NCBI GenBank assembly: GCA_020002185.1
Contig: CM034533.1
Coordinates: 70,574,557 to 70,638,556, forward strand
DNA length: 64,000 nucleotides
Direction of reading: 5' to 3'
From: Paraescarpia echinospica
Taxonomy: Eukaryota; Annelida; Polychaeta; Sabellida; Siboglinidae
Shown: piece after piece, positions 1 to 11,801 of the stretch
Position numbering within the stretch: the first letter of the stretch is position 1
Layout of the letters: every line of letters begins with the position of its first letter
Notes under the pieces: model-generated
The model's database searches: none
What the model was told of the DNA's origin: nothing
Seen by the model: the letters and a program-made list of their open reading frames with translations, nothing else
Translations under genes and position numbers: made by a program

Positions 1-1326
1 GGTAAGTGACGGACCTACCAAGCACTGGTGAGTTCACGAAGGTCATTGTTCACAAAACAAATATTGCGTAATTACTTGTTTACTTACATAGATGATTACT
101 TATCTTCTCTGTGCCTATAGTCCAGTCAATTTAGGTCCAAAAGGCGCCTAACCTAGACAAAATTGTGCAATAACAATTATTGTGGGAAACAAACCCCAAA
201 CACATAATGAACAACATATTAAAAATCGAAATGGGGAAAATATTGAATTTGTATAAATTTAAAATGGCCGCACAAACAAATATGTTATGTTAATATGACT
301 CCATATTTAAGAAAGAACTGATCAAATGAAGTAAATATGATATAAACATACAATGCACGTGGTCACACTGATGTGACCACACACGACTGGAAATCCAAGA
401 TGGCTGCCATTTTCAAGATGGCCTCCAAGTGGTCCTTCAATATCCACCATCAAAACACGAATAGATATATGAGCCTACTTCGAATAATTACAAATCACTA
501 TAACCTTGACTGCAAGCTCAATATTTAGCTGCGATTATGTTATACTGCGCATGCGCAAAACAAAAATTGACTTCCTGTTACACGGAGCGTCTGGTAAACT
601 CTTATTCACGTCCCTACAGGAACTAATAATTATTTTGTGGACAAAGTTGTTAGGAATAAGAGCCACGAAAAATCTTGTAATGTGAAGAACCATTTATCAA
701 AACAAAATGGTACGTTTTGCTTAGTTTTAAATGCTCAACGTCTCTTTTGGTACAGAAAGATGTGATTGCATTTTTCTGTTCAAAACACTAGCCCTTAATA
801 GAAAGGTTTAACGCTTTAGGCAAACTAAATCAGATTTGGGGTTGATGCAACATAAGCGATTCCGATTCTGATTCCAATTCCAACTAACTTTGCTTATTCC
901 ATTTTCGATTCCGATTAAAACACATTTTTGTTGAATCCGATTATAATTTAATCCACCCTTGCTGATTCCAATCGTGATTCCGATTCCAATGCAGGGTTTT
1001 CAACCCGATTCCGATTCAACCTTTTCTATACCCTATGGCGGTTTTGTTTCTTTATTATTCCACCAGTATTATGATTCTACTATACAATATTTATGCGTGT
1101 ACAATTTATTGTCTATGCTGTTGGCTAGTTCAATATAATCCAGAATGATGACGCTATAGCTTCCCATACTACTTTTTTGATAATGCAACAAAATTAGCAG
1201 CACATCAATTTAATATTGATGATTTCCAGGTTGTTCTCCAAATGGGACTTCATTTATATGTGCATTCATTTTCAAAGTATATTTCCAGCACCTACACAAA
1301 AATAGTGGCTGTGGAATTTACACAAA
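1..1326. other. Non-coding stretch, no gene seen
   Basis: AT-rich sequence without a supported reading frame. The only structure I see is a cluster of GATTCC-type hexamers (listed separately). It could be intron or intergenic DNA. Confidence 0.5.
843..1013 (+). repeat. Degenerate GATTCC hexanucleotide repeat
   Basis: Variants of GATTCC (GATTCCGATT, GATTCTGATTCC, GATTCCAATTCC) recur about a dozen times over 170 bases, in two or three bursts separated by unrelated sequence. This looks like an old, interrupted microsatellite. No coding potential. Confidence 0.7.
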
Positions 1327-2520
1327 TGTTGATTCAGGTAACAAGATTTAAAGAGATTCCCACGCAGAGAGTCAACTCTAGATGGCAGGTGGACAAGGAA
1401 GCCTTTTGACATATCGAGAGTTTTATATACCTGTATCACGCCCTTCTGAAATATGTGTCCATTTTATTTTTAAGCATATTCACGCTACTAACAACCACAC
1501 AATCAGCAGATAATCTGTTCCATTCATTTGCAGTCCTTTGTGAAAATGATAACGTTCTTATGTCTAATTTACACTGCTCCTTTACTAATGTAACTTCATG
1601 TCTTTCATGTTAAACAACATTCTTTTAGGCGTATTTCGTAATTAAAATCCCCCCTTTTAGTCGCTCTCCTCTGTACTCTTTCCAATATAGCTATGTCCTA
1701 ATTGCGATATAACCTCCACCCCTGTATACAATATTCTAAATGAGGCCTAACTATTGTTTTGTACAGGGGTATTATTAGTTAGTTAGTTTTCCTTATACGT
1801 TATATGTCTTCTAATTATTCCAAGTATTTGATTTCCCTGTGAAGCTGCAATCCCGTACTGCTCTGAAACCTTCATGTCATCACTATTGGTTAACCGGAAG
1901 TTCTTTTCTACAGTGGTACTTAGTACAGCACTCCAGTTGTATATTGTACACCTTCGTTCCCATGTCCTGTGTGGAGCTATTTATATTTCCGAAAATTGAA
2001 CAACGTTTGGCATTTTGCAGACCATTTGATCAACCTGTCAAGTTCATCAGATTCTTATAAATGCTGGCTGTCTATCTACATCACGTTTGATCCTTTTAAA
2101 CACTTTTGTATCATCAGCAAATTTCAACATCTTGCTTGTTGTACAATCGTCCAAATAGTTTATATATATTAAGAATAATATAGGTCCCGGTACTGATCCT
2201 TGTACTACCCCACTGAAAACTGATTTCTGGTTTGAAACCTCCCCATCAACTACTACCCCTTGTCTTCTGTCAAACAGCCATTTTTCTAGCCAGTTAATTA
2301 CATAATTTCCTATGCCATAGGCCTTTAGTTTAAGCAGTAATCTTTGATGTGGCACTTTGTCGAAAGCTTTCTGAAAATCTGATATCTACTAGTGATCCCT
2401 CGTCTACCCATTTAGTGATATCTTCCATAAAACATACAATTTTTGTTTAATGACGTCGCTTTCAGAAACCCATGTTAAGTTGTATTTATCAAGTTCAAGT
2501 TATGTTTAACAAGAAAAGTG
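1327..2520 (-). mobile_element. 5'-truncated, decayed CR1 retrotransposon copy
   Basis: This stretch aligns on the minus strand with the 3' third of the longer CR1 element at 7440-11801. It shares the terminal block ending in AACTCTAGATGGCAGGTGGA and the RT segment around FADDTKVF. A remnant frame (2355-2047) still reads PHQRLLLKLKAYGIG and ILFLIYINYLDD. Compared with the longer copy it lacks an internal block near position 1610 and has several stops. Being cut at the 5' side inside the RT domain is the usual result of incomplete target-primed reverse transcription. Confidence 0.85.
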
Positions 2521-4112
2521 CATGTGCACATTAGCTCTCTATAACCAGACATAATATCAACAAGTGGACGAATAGCAAACACCTTCTGTTTAGATATATA
2601 GTTACTATATTGTTTCTTAATAATATATGTACGTATATATATATATATATATATATATATCAAAACGGCACTTCTGCCTTTATGGGTGGAGGAATGTTTT
2701 TGTCAGGTAATCAATGCATGCACCCACAGTGAGATACCGATTTGGCAAAAAAGACCAGGAGTAAAGTAAATGGGTGCAACAATAGCAAAACTCCAAATTT
2801 AATATGAATGACAAGTTGCAATAATTACATCAATATATTTGATGAATACAAATTAGGCAGTCGCGACTTTACAAAATGTAGTTACGTTTTGCACAAACAA
2901 TCAATACTTGCACCTTCACACAGCTAATAAAATTACTCCAAATTATCACGAGTAATGTCACTAGATATCACGACAGCAAAACATTTAATTTAGTTTTGAT
3001 AAATGTTCATAATGTTATGTTAATGTGTATTTTCGGCCAAGAAAATCACATGAGACCAAACAAGGTGGATCAATGTTTTCACCAATGGGAAGGTAAAACA
3101 TGACTCATAATGTCCAGGGGGATAGCCAATGGGTGAAGCAATAGAAAAACAACGATTGTAATGGTAAGTTATGGTTAGACTGTTATCGTGATACCAATTT
3201 GTAAGACAACAACGGAACTCACGAATTTACAAAGTGGGGAAATGGTTCAGCCAGGAAATCAATATCTGGTAGAAAGTTGGCTCAATTGACCAACCAACAT
3301 GACAATAGATGTCATATTTGTAAAACCAAAGTAATGTAATGAAAGGCTCACAATGTATTCTTTAACAAAATATCAATCGAAACTTTACATTTGGGATGTA
3401 AACTTGGTGCAACTCCGCTGACTTGTGAGCTACTAACAAGGGGTGAAGCTGTCATAAAGAAAACAAACTACTAAATCTTAGTCTGCGAATGAACGGAAAT
3501 ATAGAAATGTCTGTTCACAGGTTCCCTCTTACTTTTTGTATATTACTGCTAAAACAAATACTAAGCTCACGTGTCCTGGTCTATGTTAACTATATCAGTG
3601 CATTTAATGAACTGTTGAGCTCGAACATGAATGGTCCGTTGATTTGGTTTGGAATATGATCATATACATGCTAACAAATAAATTATCATCTATTCAGCAT
3701 TTTTTATATGCTGTCGGTCAACGAAACCACCTACTGGTATTTATTGACACTGATACTGCGTGACTTTAATACACCTCGTTTTGTTTAGCCCAGAGGCATT
3801 GTTTCTGTTGCAATTTTGTCTAGGCCAAGCCGTCTATTGATTGGCCTACTGTGTATTTATACACTCAAGCAGAATGTAGAGTTGAACTACATGAGCGAAG
3901 CTAGAAAGTCGTTCTTGTAACAGTGAGCAGTGCATTTTAATGTATGGATTACTTGGATAAAAATTGTTGGACCTAGGACAACCTGAGAAAATACGAGTAA
4001 CCTTATTAGCTCGATCATTGTTAGATTATTAAAGTTAAACATTTTCACAAGATATGTTGTGTTATTTGAGGTTGTATCTTCGCATTTGTTTATAATATCA
4101 TAACTTTAATTC
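2521..4112. other. Non-coding stretch with a short (TA)n tract
   Basis: No gene supported. A (TA)n tract lies at about 2630-2661. Around 3780-4060 there is a run with a TATTTATACAC motif and ATTAAAG that could be a lone LTR or promoter, but no partner copy is visible in the window. Confidence 0.4.
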
Positions 4113-4127
4113 ATGTACACATTCGTC

Positions 4128-4133
<6 letters not shown>

Positions 4134-4163
<30 letters not shown>

Positions 4164-4385
4164 CATATATATATATATATTGCATACGTTAATTCACAAC
4201 AAATTAATATGGATATATATTTGAATAGCAATATATATATATATATATATATATATATTGCTATTCAAATATATATCCATATTAATTTGTTGTGAATTAA
4301 CGTATGTATATATATATATATATATTGCTATTCAAATATATATCCATATTAATTTGTTGTGAATTAACGTATGTATGTATGTATA

Positions 4386-4412
<27 letters not shown>
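4134..4412. repeat. AT-microsatellite palindrome with repeated arms
   Basis: A 49-base arm (4183-4231, beginning CATACGTTAATTCACAAC) is followed by an (AT)n centre and then by its reverse complement (4258-4306). The same reverse-complement arm occurs again at 4325-4373, and a degenerate piece of the forward arm occurs at about 4468-4503. The main pair looks perfect or nearly so over its full length, so the locus could extrude as a cruciform. Flanking (TA)n tracts lie at 4131-4160 and 4380-4414. Confidence 0.9.
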
Positions 4413-4416
<4 letters not shown>

Positions 4417-4616
4417 TACGGCGAATGTGTAAATGAACTAAAATACCACATAAATACATATATATGTAACAAACTAATATGGATATATGTATTTGAATGG
4501 CAAAAACACTCAATGTGTACTTTACTATGTTCGTACCTGTGACAATACACTTTAGCGTACTTTCGTAGTGCGAGTGTCATTCGTGTAAACATATCCTCAC
4601 TTGGTTTATATTGTAG

Positions 4617-4727
4617 AATATAATGCATGTCGTGTAAATCCTTGTCAGAATGGTGGCTCTTGCAAGACCGTTGACAATTTGCCTGTGTGCACCTGCACAT
4701 CGAGGTACGCCGGCAAACGCTGCGAAT
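4617..4727 (+). CDS. EGF-like domain exon 1 (internal exon, phase 1-1)
   Basis: An AG acceptor (TATATTGTAG) precedes 111 coding bases, and a GTGAGA donor follows. The exon holds 36 whole codons with split codons at both ends, so it is phase 1-1. It encodes one complete EGF-like module with six cysteines: ACRVNPCQNGGSC, then VCTCTSRYAGKRCE. The spacing C-x4-C-x5-C-x8-C-x1-C-x8-C fits the family. EGF modules act extracellularly in adhesion or receptor-ligand contacts. It lies 9.5 kb upstream of the next module, so membership in the same gene as the exons at 23-29 kb is inferred from matching phase and style. The inverted duplication starts about 40 bases downstream. Confidence 0.75.
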
Positions 4728-4769
4728 GTGAGAACTGCTATTATTTTTTTGTACAATTTGCTAGTACTA

Positions 4770-6080
4770 CTGTCTCTGTCACTGTAGTCCAAGAGCCAGG
4801 AGGGTTTAATTTACGATTTATTTGTCGAAAGGTCTGAGTTTGGTTTCTGTGGTAAAAATTAGCGAAGAATCCGAACATGCATTTCTTACAAAATTCTTAT
4901 ACTCAACTGTATTCAACCGTTTTAACATTATGAGTAAAAGACCGCGTTGACACAACTGATACATGTAACTGAGGTACCACGTGAAAGCCTGATATATGCT
5001 CGTTCTGGAGGAATGCTAGAATTAGTTCTATCACCAACACGTCATGACCTACAAAGCATTACGTGGCCGTACCCAAAACGCAAACGAGAAGATGTTAACA
5101 AAATATTAATGCTTTTCCATTTATGTGGCAAGAATATGGATGCAATTACTGGTACACTTGATACCTAAAAACTATTTTATTCCGCTAACATTTGGAACCA
5201 ACTTCATTTTGGTCTGACATCATGGAGCCGAGAAATTATGTTTTAAGAAAGGGTTGGTAACTGCAAAAATCGAGAAAACGTGAAAATTGACACACCGTTC
5301 GTTCACTAATTTGACTCCTACACATCGAAACATCAATCACCATGTTACAAGTCACTATTATTATGTTCTTATTTAATTGTGCCATTAATCTAAAGTTTCG
5401 TACCGGTAATAATAGTAATATATACGACTGGCTGGTTTAAGCGCAGACAATTGACGACAGTGTTGTGCAACAGTACAACCTTTGCGGTTCATTCTCAAGT
5501 CGGTACGTAAGTACAAATGCATCTATATTTCGTGCACAACTATTTAGTATAGTGGAAAATTAGTTTTGTAATATAATACATTAACCTTTCATAAATACAC
5601 TCATGGAAAGCACGCCGAGTTTAAAATGTACGCCGACAACGTAGGCGACATTTTGAAAAGACAGTAGGCCTACATGTGCTTATATGTAGACACCCGAAGG
5701 CGCAACATGACTGAACTGTAGGCCTAATGTTCTGTCTACGTAGGCTCTGCTCCTTGGGATACTTGTTTGCATAGCTTGCTAGATATGTTTTATACCACAT
5801 TAACGGACTTTTATCTACTGAATGCTGCATACTACGTACCCAAAGCGTTGTGTTAATACAAGCATGTTTTTTTTGTTTTTTTCAATAATTATATAGGATA
5901 TGAATTGTACAAAGCGAGCTAGAATTTTACAACAAGGAGGTAAAACAACTGATAATGTTAATCCATTTGACGACACGTCATGGGGAAGTTTGAGATAGTA
6001 ACAATACGAGATAGTTTTTACAATATGCTCAAGTTTTCCCCATAAAACTACCAGATCAGTATGATTTAGCCACGGGTTAC
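4770..6080 (+). repeat. Left arm of a 1.3-1.4 kb inverted duplication
   Basis: From the GTAGTCCAAGAGCCAGGAGG block onward this segment matches the reverse complement of 12650-14060. Shared landmarks include CATCAATCACCATGTTAC, the GACATTTTG...AGACAGTAGG stretch near 5648, and GGATATGAATTGTACAAAGC near 5897. The arms have clearly diverged, with many substitutions and small indels. Neither arm contains a frame I can identify. It may be an old dispersed element or a segmental duplication. Confidence 0.8.
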
Positions 6081-6164
6081 CACATAGTCACCCCACAAAA
6101 TCCTGGGGAAGATGGTCTTCGTACGTTTTCAAAACCAATCGCACAGTCTCATCGACGTTTCATA

Positions 6165-6335
6165 AATCACACGAAAGCCTATATATATATATGCTAGTTC
6201 TGCAGGAGTGCATGAATTAGGTTTGTCTACATTATACCATGACCTACGAAGCTGTGTGTGATCATACCGACATTGCCCACGAGAAGTCGTTCAAAAAGAC
6301 AAATCAGTGCCTTTCCGTTTCCTCTCACACACTGT
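6165..6335 (+). repeat. Third partial copy of the duplicated segment
   Basis: The order of blocks ACGAAAGCCT, ATATGCTAGTTCTGCAGGAG, CATGACCTACGAAGC and GAGAAG...GTGCCTTTCC follows 4981-5125 in the left arm of the inverted duplication, in direct orientation and about 1.2 kb away. It is more diverged than the two main arms. Confidence 0.65.
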
Positions 6336-7080
6336 AGAGAATGTTAACCCGCTGAGGGTTTTCATGTTCCCCTTGACACCCTTGAGGTATGTAGTTGTAT
6401 TTGGTGATTCGTTATTGTTTGATATACTTTTAAACATCGTCATTACTCTTCATCACTGCCTCGTATAAGAGACTTCACCACTGCCTTGTATAAGAGACTA
6501 GCTACTAGGCAATGGACCTACGAATCACCCAAGGACTTATGGCTGTGTACATCTGGTTGCATGATGCGATCCTTTCAACCGGGAAGGAATATTGGCGTTG
6601 ACAGTCTGTTCCAACGTCATGTCTACAAGTGTTCATGTGCTAACTTTTGTGAAATTCTGCCACAATATCCAGCCTAGTCGGGGACGGGGGTAGGTTGAGA
6701 TAGTCCATGTAGGCCATTTTCTGTGTTGGCAGTAGATCATTCGATACCGACGAGTTCCAACCCGCTCACATAGGCTTTTCACCAGGAGCAACTGTTAACA
6801 CACCCCAACCATAATATACCCCGATACTCCACATTGGTGATTTGTAATGATCTTGCCATATCTAGAACGTCATTCTGGAATATTTGATTTCTTCCATCAA
6901 AGTGGTTTCTTTTCTGTTGGGTAGCAGAGTCTGTGGGAGAAGGATTAACATTTGTGTCTCCATCAAATCTTTGGATTGAAAATAGGTTTCGTCTACGATG
7001 TTTTGGTAAGATATGCCTACAGTATCACGAGGAGTGCCAGGCCAGTCAGTGTCTCGTTACTGTCTTCGTAGCTATACCAC
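6336..7080. other. Non-coding stretch, no gene seen
   Basis: No supported gene. A 63-codon frame at 6486-6677 has no recognisable motif or splice context. Confidence 0.4.
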
Positions 7081-7099
7081 GGTAATTATGTGCACATAC

Positions 7100-7290
7100 C
7101 AACGACTTTGTGTATACCATCTGGTGTAGTACAATAATTATTCTTGTCTGATATATTTGTGGCCAAATCAGTTTCAAATGCTTCTATGTTATATCTGGTG
7201 AAATGGCCGAAACGGTTGAAGAATTCCAGTAATGTTCTGCTGCCTGTAACATTCCTAATTCCCAGTCCGATACATGTATAGGTGTTTGGA
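7100..7290 (-). pseudogene. Exon fragment of a dispersed invertebrate repeat-associated protein
   Basis: The minus strand reads CIGLGIRNVTGSRTLLEF, then FNRFGHFTRYNIEAFETDLA and TTPDGIHKV, and ends at a good donor (GTATGT at 7099-7094). The arrangement 'GxxxRxxTGSxxLLxxxNRxGH...Y...E...A...TPDGI' resembles, from memory, a protein family that occurs in many copies in marine invertebrate genomes and is probably mobile-element derived. No neighbouring exon of it is visible, so I treat this as a fragment. Its 5' border is uncertain. It directly adjoins the CR1 3' end at about 7440. Confidence 0.45.
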
Positions 7291-7442
7291 GGCTTTTGTT
7301 CGAACACTTGTAATTGCGAACACGATATCATCTGACGTTGATATCACAAGTCCTTCAATTCGTCACATAGACGACGACCCAGGGGAACCGAAGTATAACA
7401 ATTTCAAGAAATCCAAGATAAAATATCAAGGCCTATGCTGTT

Positions 7443-7462
7443 TAACAAGATTTAACAAGATT
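7443..7462 (-). repeat. CR1 3'-terminal decamer repeat
   Basis: Two tandem TTTAACAAGA units (as written on the + strand) sit at the 3' border of the CR1 element, just outside the block ending AACTCTAGATGGCAGGTGGA. CR1-group elements end in short tandem repeats rather than poly-A, so this marks the 3' end. In the copy at 1327 only one degenerate unit remains. Confidence 0.7.
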
Positions 7463-7538
7463 GCCATCCAGAGAATTAACTCTAGATGGCAGGTGGACAA
7501 GGAAGCCCTTTGGCTTATCGAGAGTCCAACCCTTTTAT

Positions 7539-10430
7539 CTACATATATCCAGCCCTTCTGAGGTATGTGTCGATTTTATTTTTAAACATATTCACACTAC
7601 TAGCACCCACACAATCATCAGATAATCTGTTCCATTCATTCACAGTCCTTTGTGAAAATGAGAACTTTCTCACGTCTAATCTACACTGCTCCTTTACTAA
7701 TGTAACTTCATGTCCTCTAGTCTTTCTATCTTTCTTAACTGAAAAAAACATATTTCTATCAATATTTTCATAACCATTCAATATTTTAAACACTTCTATC
7801 TGATCTCCTCTCAATCTCCTGGTCTCTAGTGTTGTTAAACCACATTCTTTTAGGCGTTTTTCATAACTAAGATCCCTCAGTTTTGGTATCATTTTAGTCG
7901 CTCTCCTCTGTACTCTTTCTAGCATATCTATGTCCTTCTTGCGGTATGGCCTCCACGCTTGTATACAATATTCTAAATGAGGCCTAACTATTGTTTTGTA
8001 CAGCGGTATTATTAGTTCTTTTTCTTTATATGCTATATTTCGCCTAATCAATCCAAGGATTTGATTTCCTTTTGAAGCTGCAATTCCACACTGCTCTGAA
8101 ACCTTCATGTCAGCACTAATTGTCAGCCCTAAGTCTTTTTCTTTTACAGTAGTATTTAGTACAGTTCCCCCCATTGTATATTCTACATATTCGTTCCCAT
8201 GTCCTGTGTGAAGGCATTTACATTTCCCAAAATTGAACAACATTTGCCACTTTTCAGACCATTTGATCAACCTGTCAAGATCATCCTGTAAATGCTGTCT
8301 ATCTCCATCACTTTTAATCCTTCTAAACACTTTTGTATCATCTGCAAATTTCAACACCTTGCTAGCTATATCATCGTCCAAATCGTTTATATATATTAAG
8401 AATAATATAGGTCCCAGTACTGATCCCTGTGGAACCCCACTCAAAACTGATTTCCAGTTTGAAGCCTCCCCATCAACAACTACCCGTTGTCTTCTGTCAA
8501 TCAGCCATTTTTCTATCCAGTTAATTATACCATTTCCTATGCCATGGGCCTTTAGTTTAAGCAGTAATCTCTGATGTGGCACTTTGTCGAAAGCTTTTTG
8601 AAAATCTAAGTAGATGATATCTACTGATGATCCATCATCTACCCACTTAGTGATATCTTCCAAAAAACATAACATATTTGTTAAGCATGACCTCGCTTTT
8701 AGAAACCCATGTTGAGATGGGTTTATCAAGTTATGTTTAACAAGAAAATCCACCATGTGATCTTTAATTAGTCTTTCTAATAATTTACAAATCACCGATG
8801 TTAAACTAACTGGTCTATAATTATTTGACTTGTTTCTCGAACCTTTTTTGAATAACGGTATAATGTTTGCTTCTTTCCATTCTAAAGGAACCACTCCCTC
8901 TTCTAATGACAAGTTGAAAACTGTTGCAAGCGGTATGCTAATTTGTTCTACAATTTCCAATAGTAGTTTGGGTGGAATACCATCCACTCCAGGTGATTTA
9001 TTATCCTTCATAGCCCTGATTTTCTTAGCTACCATTTCTGGGGTTACAATTAACTGTCTTAAATAGTCTGATTCTGCCCCCTTGAACTTAGCCTCTGGTA
9101 CTGGCAGTGAACTAGTGTCTTCTCTGGTAAACACTGAACTAAAATACTCATTCAGGTCTTCTGCCATTAAGAATCCTTCTGATATTATATTTCCAGCACT
9201 ATCTTCTAGAGGACCGACCTTATCCTGAACTTTCTGTTTGCTTCGAACATACGCATAAAAACTCTTGCTGTCATGTTTTATATTACAAGCTAATTTATGT
9301 TCATAGCTTCTCTTTGAATTTCTAATTTCAGCTGTAGCTTGGTTTAGTGCTTCTTTATAAATGTTGTAGTCTTCGTCATTTCCAGTACGTCTATATGACT
9401 TCCACATCATTTCTTTATACTTAATTTTTATAATGGCTTCTTTCGATAAGTGTTTCTTTTTGGACCGTTTCCCGTGTTTTTTTAAGGGAACAAATTTGAC
9501 AATGATGCATTCAATTTCACTCTTTAAGATATTCCAGCATTTTGTTGCTGTCTTATTCTTTAGTGTGTTATTCCAGTCTATCTTTGCTAAATATTTCCTT
9601 ATGTCCTTATATTTTCCTTTGTGGAAATTTCTCCTATACTGCTTTTTAATATTCCTTTCTGATTTTACTTTGATGGTAAAATGTATCTGGTTGTGATCAC
9701 TATTCCCCAGTGGCTCACATACCATTGTCAACTAATTCATTTTGTGAGGACAAAACTATGTCTAACACATTCTCCCCCCTGGTTGGTTCTAGCACATGTT
9801 GGGAAAGGAAACTATCTTGTACTAAAACTAAAACTTGTGGTCCTCACTACCCATTCTCTGTAGAGATTTCCATTTTATATGCCCATGGTTGAAATCCCCC
9901 ATAATAACACAGTCCCGTTTGCTCACTTCCCTTATAGCGTTTTGTATTTTGTCATTCTCTTCTAAGCTTATGTTTTGACTTCGATAAACTAATCCAACCG
10001 TTAACGTTGACTTTCCTGTAACTATGTTACACCAAACAGCTTCTTCGCAATCTGCTTCTCTGTCTAATTTTATTTCATTAGCCTGGATAGATTCTTTAAT
10101 ATATAAAATAACTCCACCTCCCCTTCTTCCTATTCTATCTTTCCTAAACATTACATATCCTGTCAGTCCCAATTCGGCATCTGATACCTCGGTGGTTGCC
10201 CATGATTCGGTTATACCTATTATGTGAGGGTCAACATCTTCTACCATAATGTTTAGTTCATTTCTTTTGTTTACTATACTCCTTGCATTTAAATAAACAC
10301 TTTTATATCCAGCTTCAGAACAGTTTTCCAGATTGTTCTTTGCTGAATTATTTTTGCTGTCTTTATCTATGCCTCCAGTTTCAGGCTTCTCTGCGAGTCC
10401 CCCCTGCGAATTTAGTTTAAATAGATGCAA
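7539..10430 (-). pseudogene. CR1 ORF2: APE endonuclease plus reverse transcriptase
   Basis: The N-terminal part (10430-9828) has the endonuclease signature: YLNARSIVNKRNEL, IIGITESWA, GGGVILYIKE and IMGDFNH. Its frame stops at 9828 and resumes at 9731 in the same phase with PLGNSDHNQI (catalytic His region). A one-base loss in the T-run near 9830 and a one-base gain near 9727 explain the gap. The rest is an open 2.2 kb RT: SPGVDGIPPKLL, NYRPVSLTSVICKLLERL, YLDFQKAFDKVPH, GVPQGSVLGPILF and FADDTKVF (the catalytic pair is intact). It ends with the usual CR1 C-terminus (NEWNRLSDDCV). The RT frame is unbroken over 730 codons, which suggests a fairly recent copy. Confidence 0.88.
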
Positions 10431-11801
10431 CCTGTCCCACTGTCAAAAGATCTCAGCAGATTCTCTGAGAATACTGCTGCCCCCTTTCCACTTAGATGGA
10501 GGCCATCTCTCATGTACATATCTTCTCTCCCAACAAAGTACCCCCATAAATCTATGAATCCCACGCCCTCTTCTTCACACATCTGCTCAACTAGTGCGTT
10601 GATCGCCATCCTCTTACAGTTTCTGTATGATGCCCCCCTTCCTCCCATTACTGGCAAAATTCCTGAGAGAACAACCTGTTCCACTCTTGTCTTCTTTAGC
10701 TTCCTTACTAGATGTCTGTACTTCTGAACTATCCCAGTTGTTCCCTCCTTGTCTGCATTGTTTGTCCCAACGTGTACTAGTATAGAACCTCCCTTGCCAT
10801 GTCCCAATACCTTCTCTACCCTTTCAGTCACATGCTCTATTCTAGCCCCCGGTAGACATACAACAACGTCCTTCCCCTCGCATATAGTCTTGTCTGTTTT
10901 TCTCAGAATTGAATCGCCCATAAACACTCTCTCTTTTCTCCTAGCCCCATCAATCACTGCCTCGGAGTAGCTCCTCCTGTTTGCATATGTCTGGTTGTTG
11001 TCTTTTCCTCTTGCCATCTTCTCTCCTGTCACATTCTCTTCCATTCCCTTCTTTCCTGTCGCGTTTTCTCTTGTCCCCTTTCCTCCTGTCATCTTCTCTT
11101 CTAGCACATTTACTCTCACTTCCTTTCGTCCCTTCATCTTTCCTCCCATCACATTTTCTTCTCTCCTCTCCCATCCCTTTTCCCCGGCTACCTTCTTCAC
11201 TACGGTCACTGTTTCCCCTGTCACCTTCACGCCTGTCATGTTTTCTGTTTTTTTGCTGAACACTCTGTCTTCTTCCATCAGTCTTACTAACTGCCTCTCT
11301 GGTATCTACCTCTTCACCACCTGTATCGCTGTCGCGTCTCCCATCGTTCTCTACAGTCTGACTACCTGTTGATCTATCCCCACTGACCCGTTTTCTTTTC
11401 CTCTGCCGAACACTTTTCCTCCGTCCCTCTGTCTTCTCAATTTCTTGTTCCTTCACACCGGTCACCTTCCCTCCTCTCAGTCTCCTTTCTTCAGTCTCTT
11501 TGTCACAACTCGGCTCCTTCTGTGTTGTAGAATTCTCAACTCCCTCTGCGTCATCCCTCTCTGCTCCATCTATTTCTATGTTGAGTCTCATCTCCATCTC
11601 CTTCACTATATCCGTCAACTTACACACCTCCTTCATCAGACATTCCACCCTCAAACACCCCATACACTGAAAGGTGAATCCATCATCTTTGGTCTCTGCC
11701 CATGATTTTGGACAGCCAGACAACGCAAAATCCACCCAGCTCTGGCAGTCGTTGCAAACTAAGTGTCGTTTTGCCCTGAGCTGCCGCTTGCAAGGTGCCA
11801 T
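10412..11801 (-). pseudogene. CR1 ORF1: zinc-binding and SGNH esterase protein, frameshifted
   Basis: The frame starts at 11801 with a Cys-rich N-terminus (VCNDCQSWVDFALSGC, then FQCMGC), like the PHD-type finger of CR1 ORF1 proteins. A likely coiled coil follows, and then a long Arg/Lys/Glu/Asp-rich low-complexity region. That frame closes at 10950. The C-terminal half lies in another frame (from 11278 to 10412), and the two overlap by 329 bases, so a single-base indel separates them. The second part is an SGNH hydrolase: GDSILRKTD (Ser), HVGTNNAD (Gly/Asn) and DGLHLSGKG (Asp/His). The role of the esterase in CR1 mobility is not settled. Its end overlaps the ORF2 start by 19 bases. Confidence 0.8.

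Larger units (their letters stand above)
7440..11801 (-). mobile_element. Nearly full-length CR1-clade non-LTR retrotransposon
   Basis: Reading on the minus strand, the element has ORF1 (zinc-binding region, charged repeats, SGNH esterase), then ORF2 (APE endonuclease, reverse transcriptase), then a short 3' tail of two TTTAACAAGA units (as seen on the + strand, 7443-7462). An ORF1 with an esterase domain is typical of CR1-group elements. Both frames carry small indels, so the copy is dead. Related fragments are at 1327-2520 and 52405-52860. The 5' end is not defined; the leader probably extends past 11801. It sits between the arms of the inverted duplication and inside the putative intron between the first two EGF exons. 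Confidence 0.9.

Noticed and set aside
3780..4060. Solo LTR
   Set aside because: TATA-like and polyadenylation-like strings are present but no partner, TG...CA ends or target repeat could be found.
7539..9731. 730-codon frame as a host gene
   Set aside because: It is the RT of a CR1 element, with truncated relatives at 1327 and 52405.
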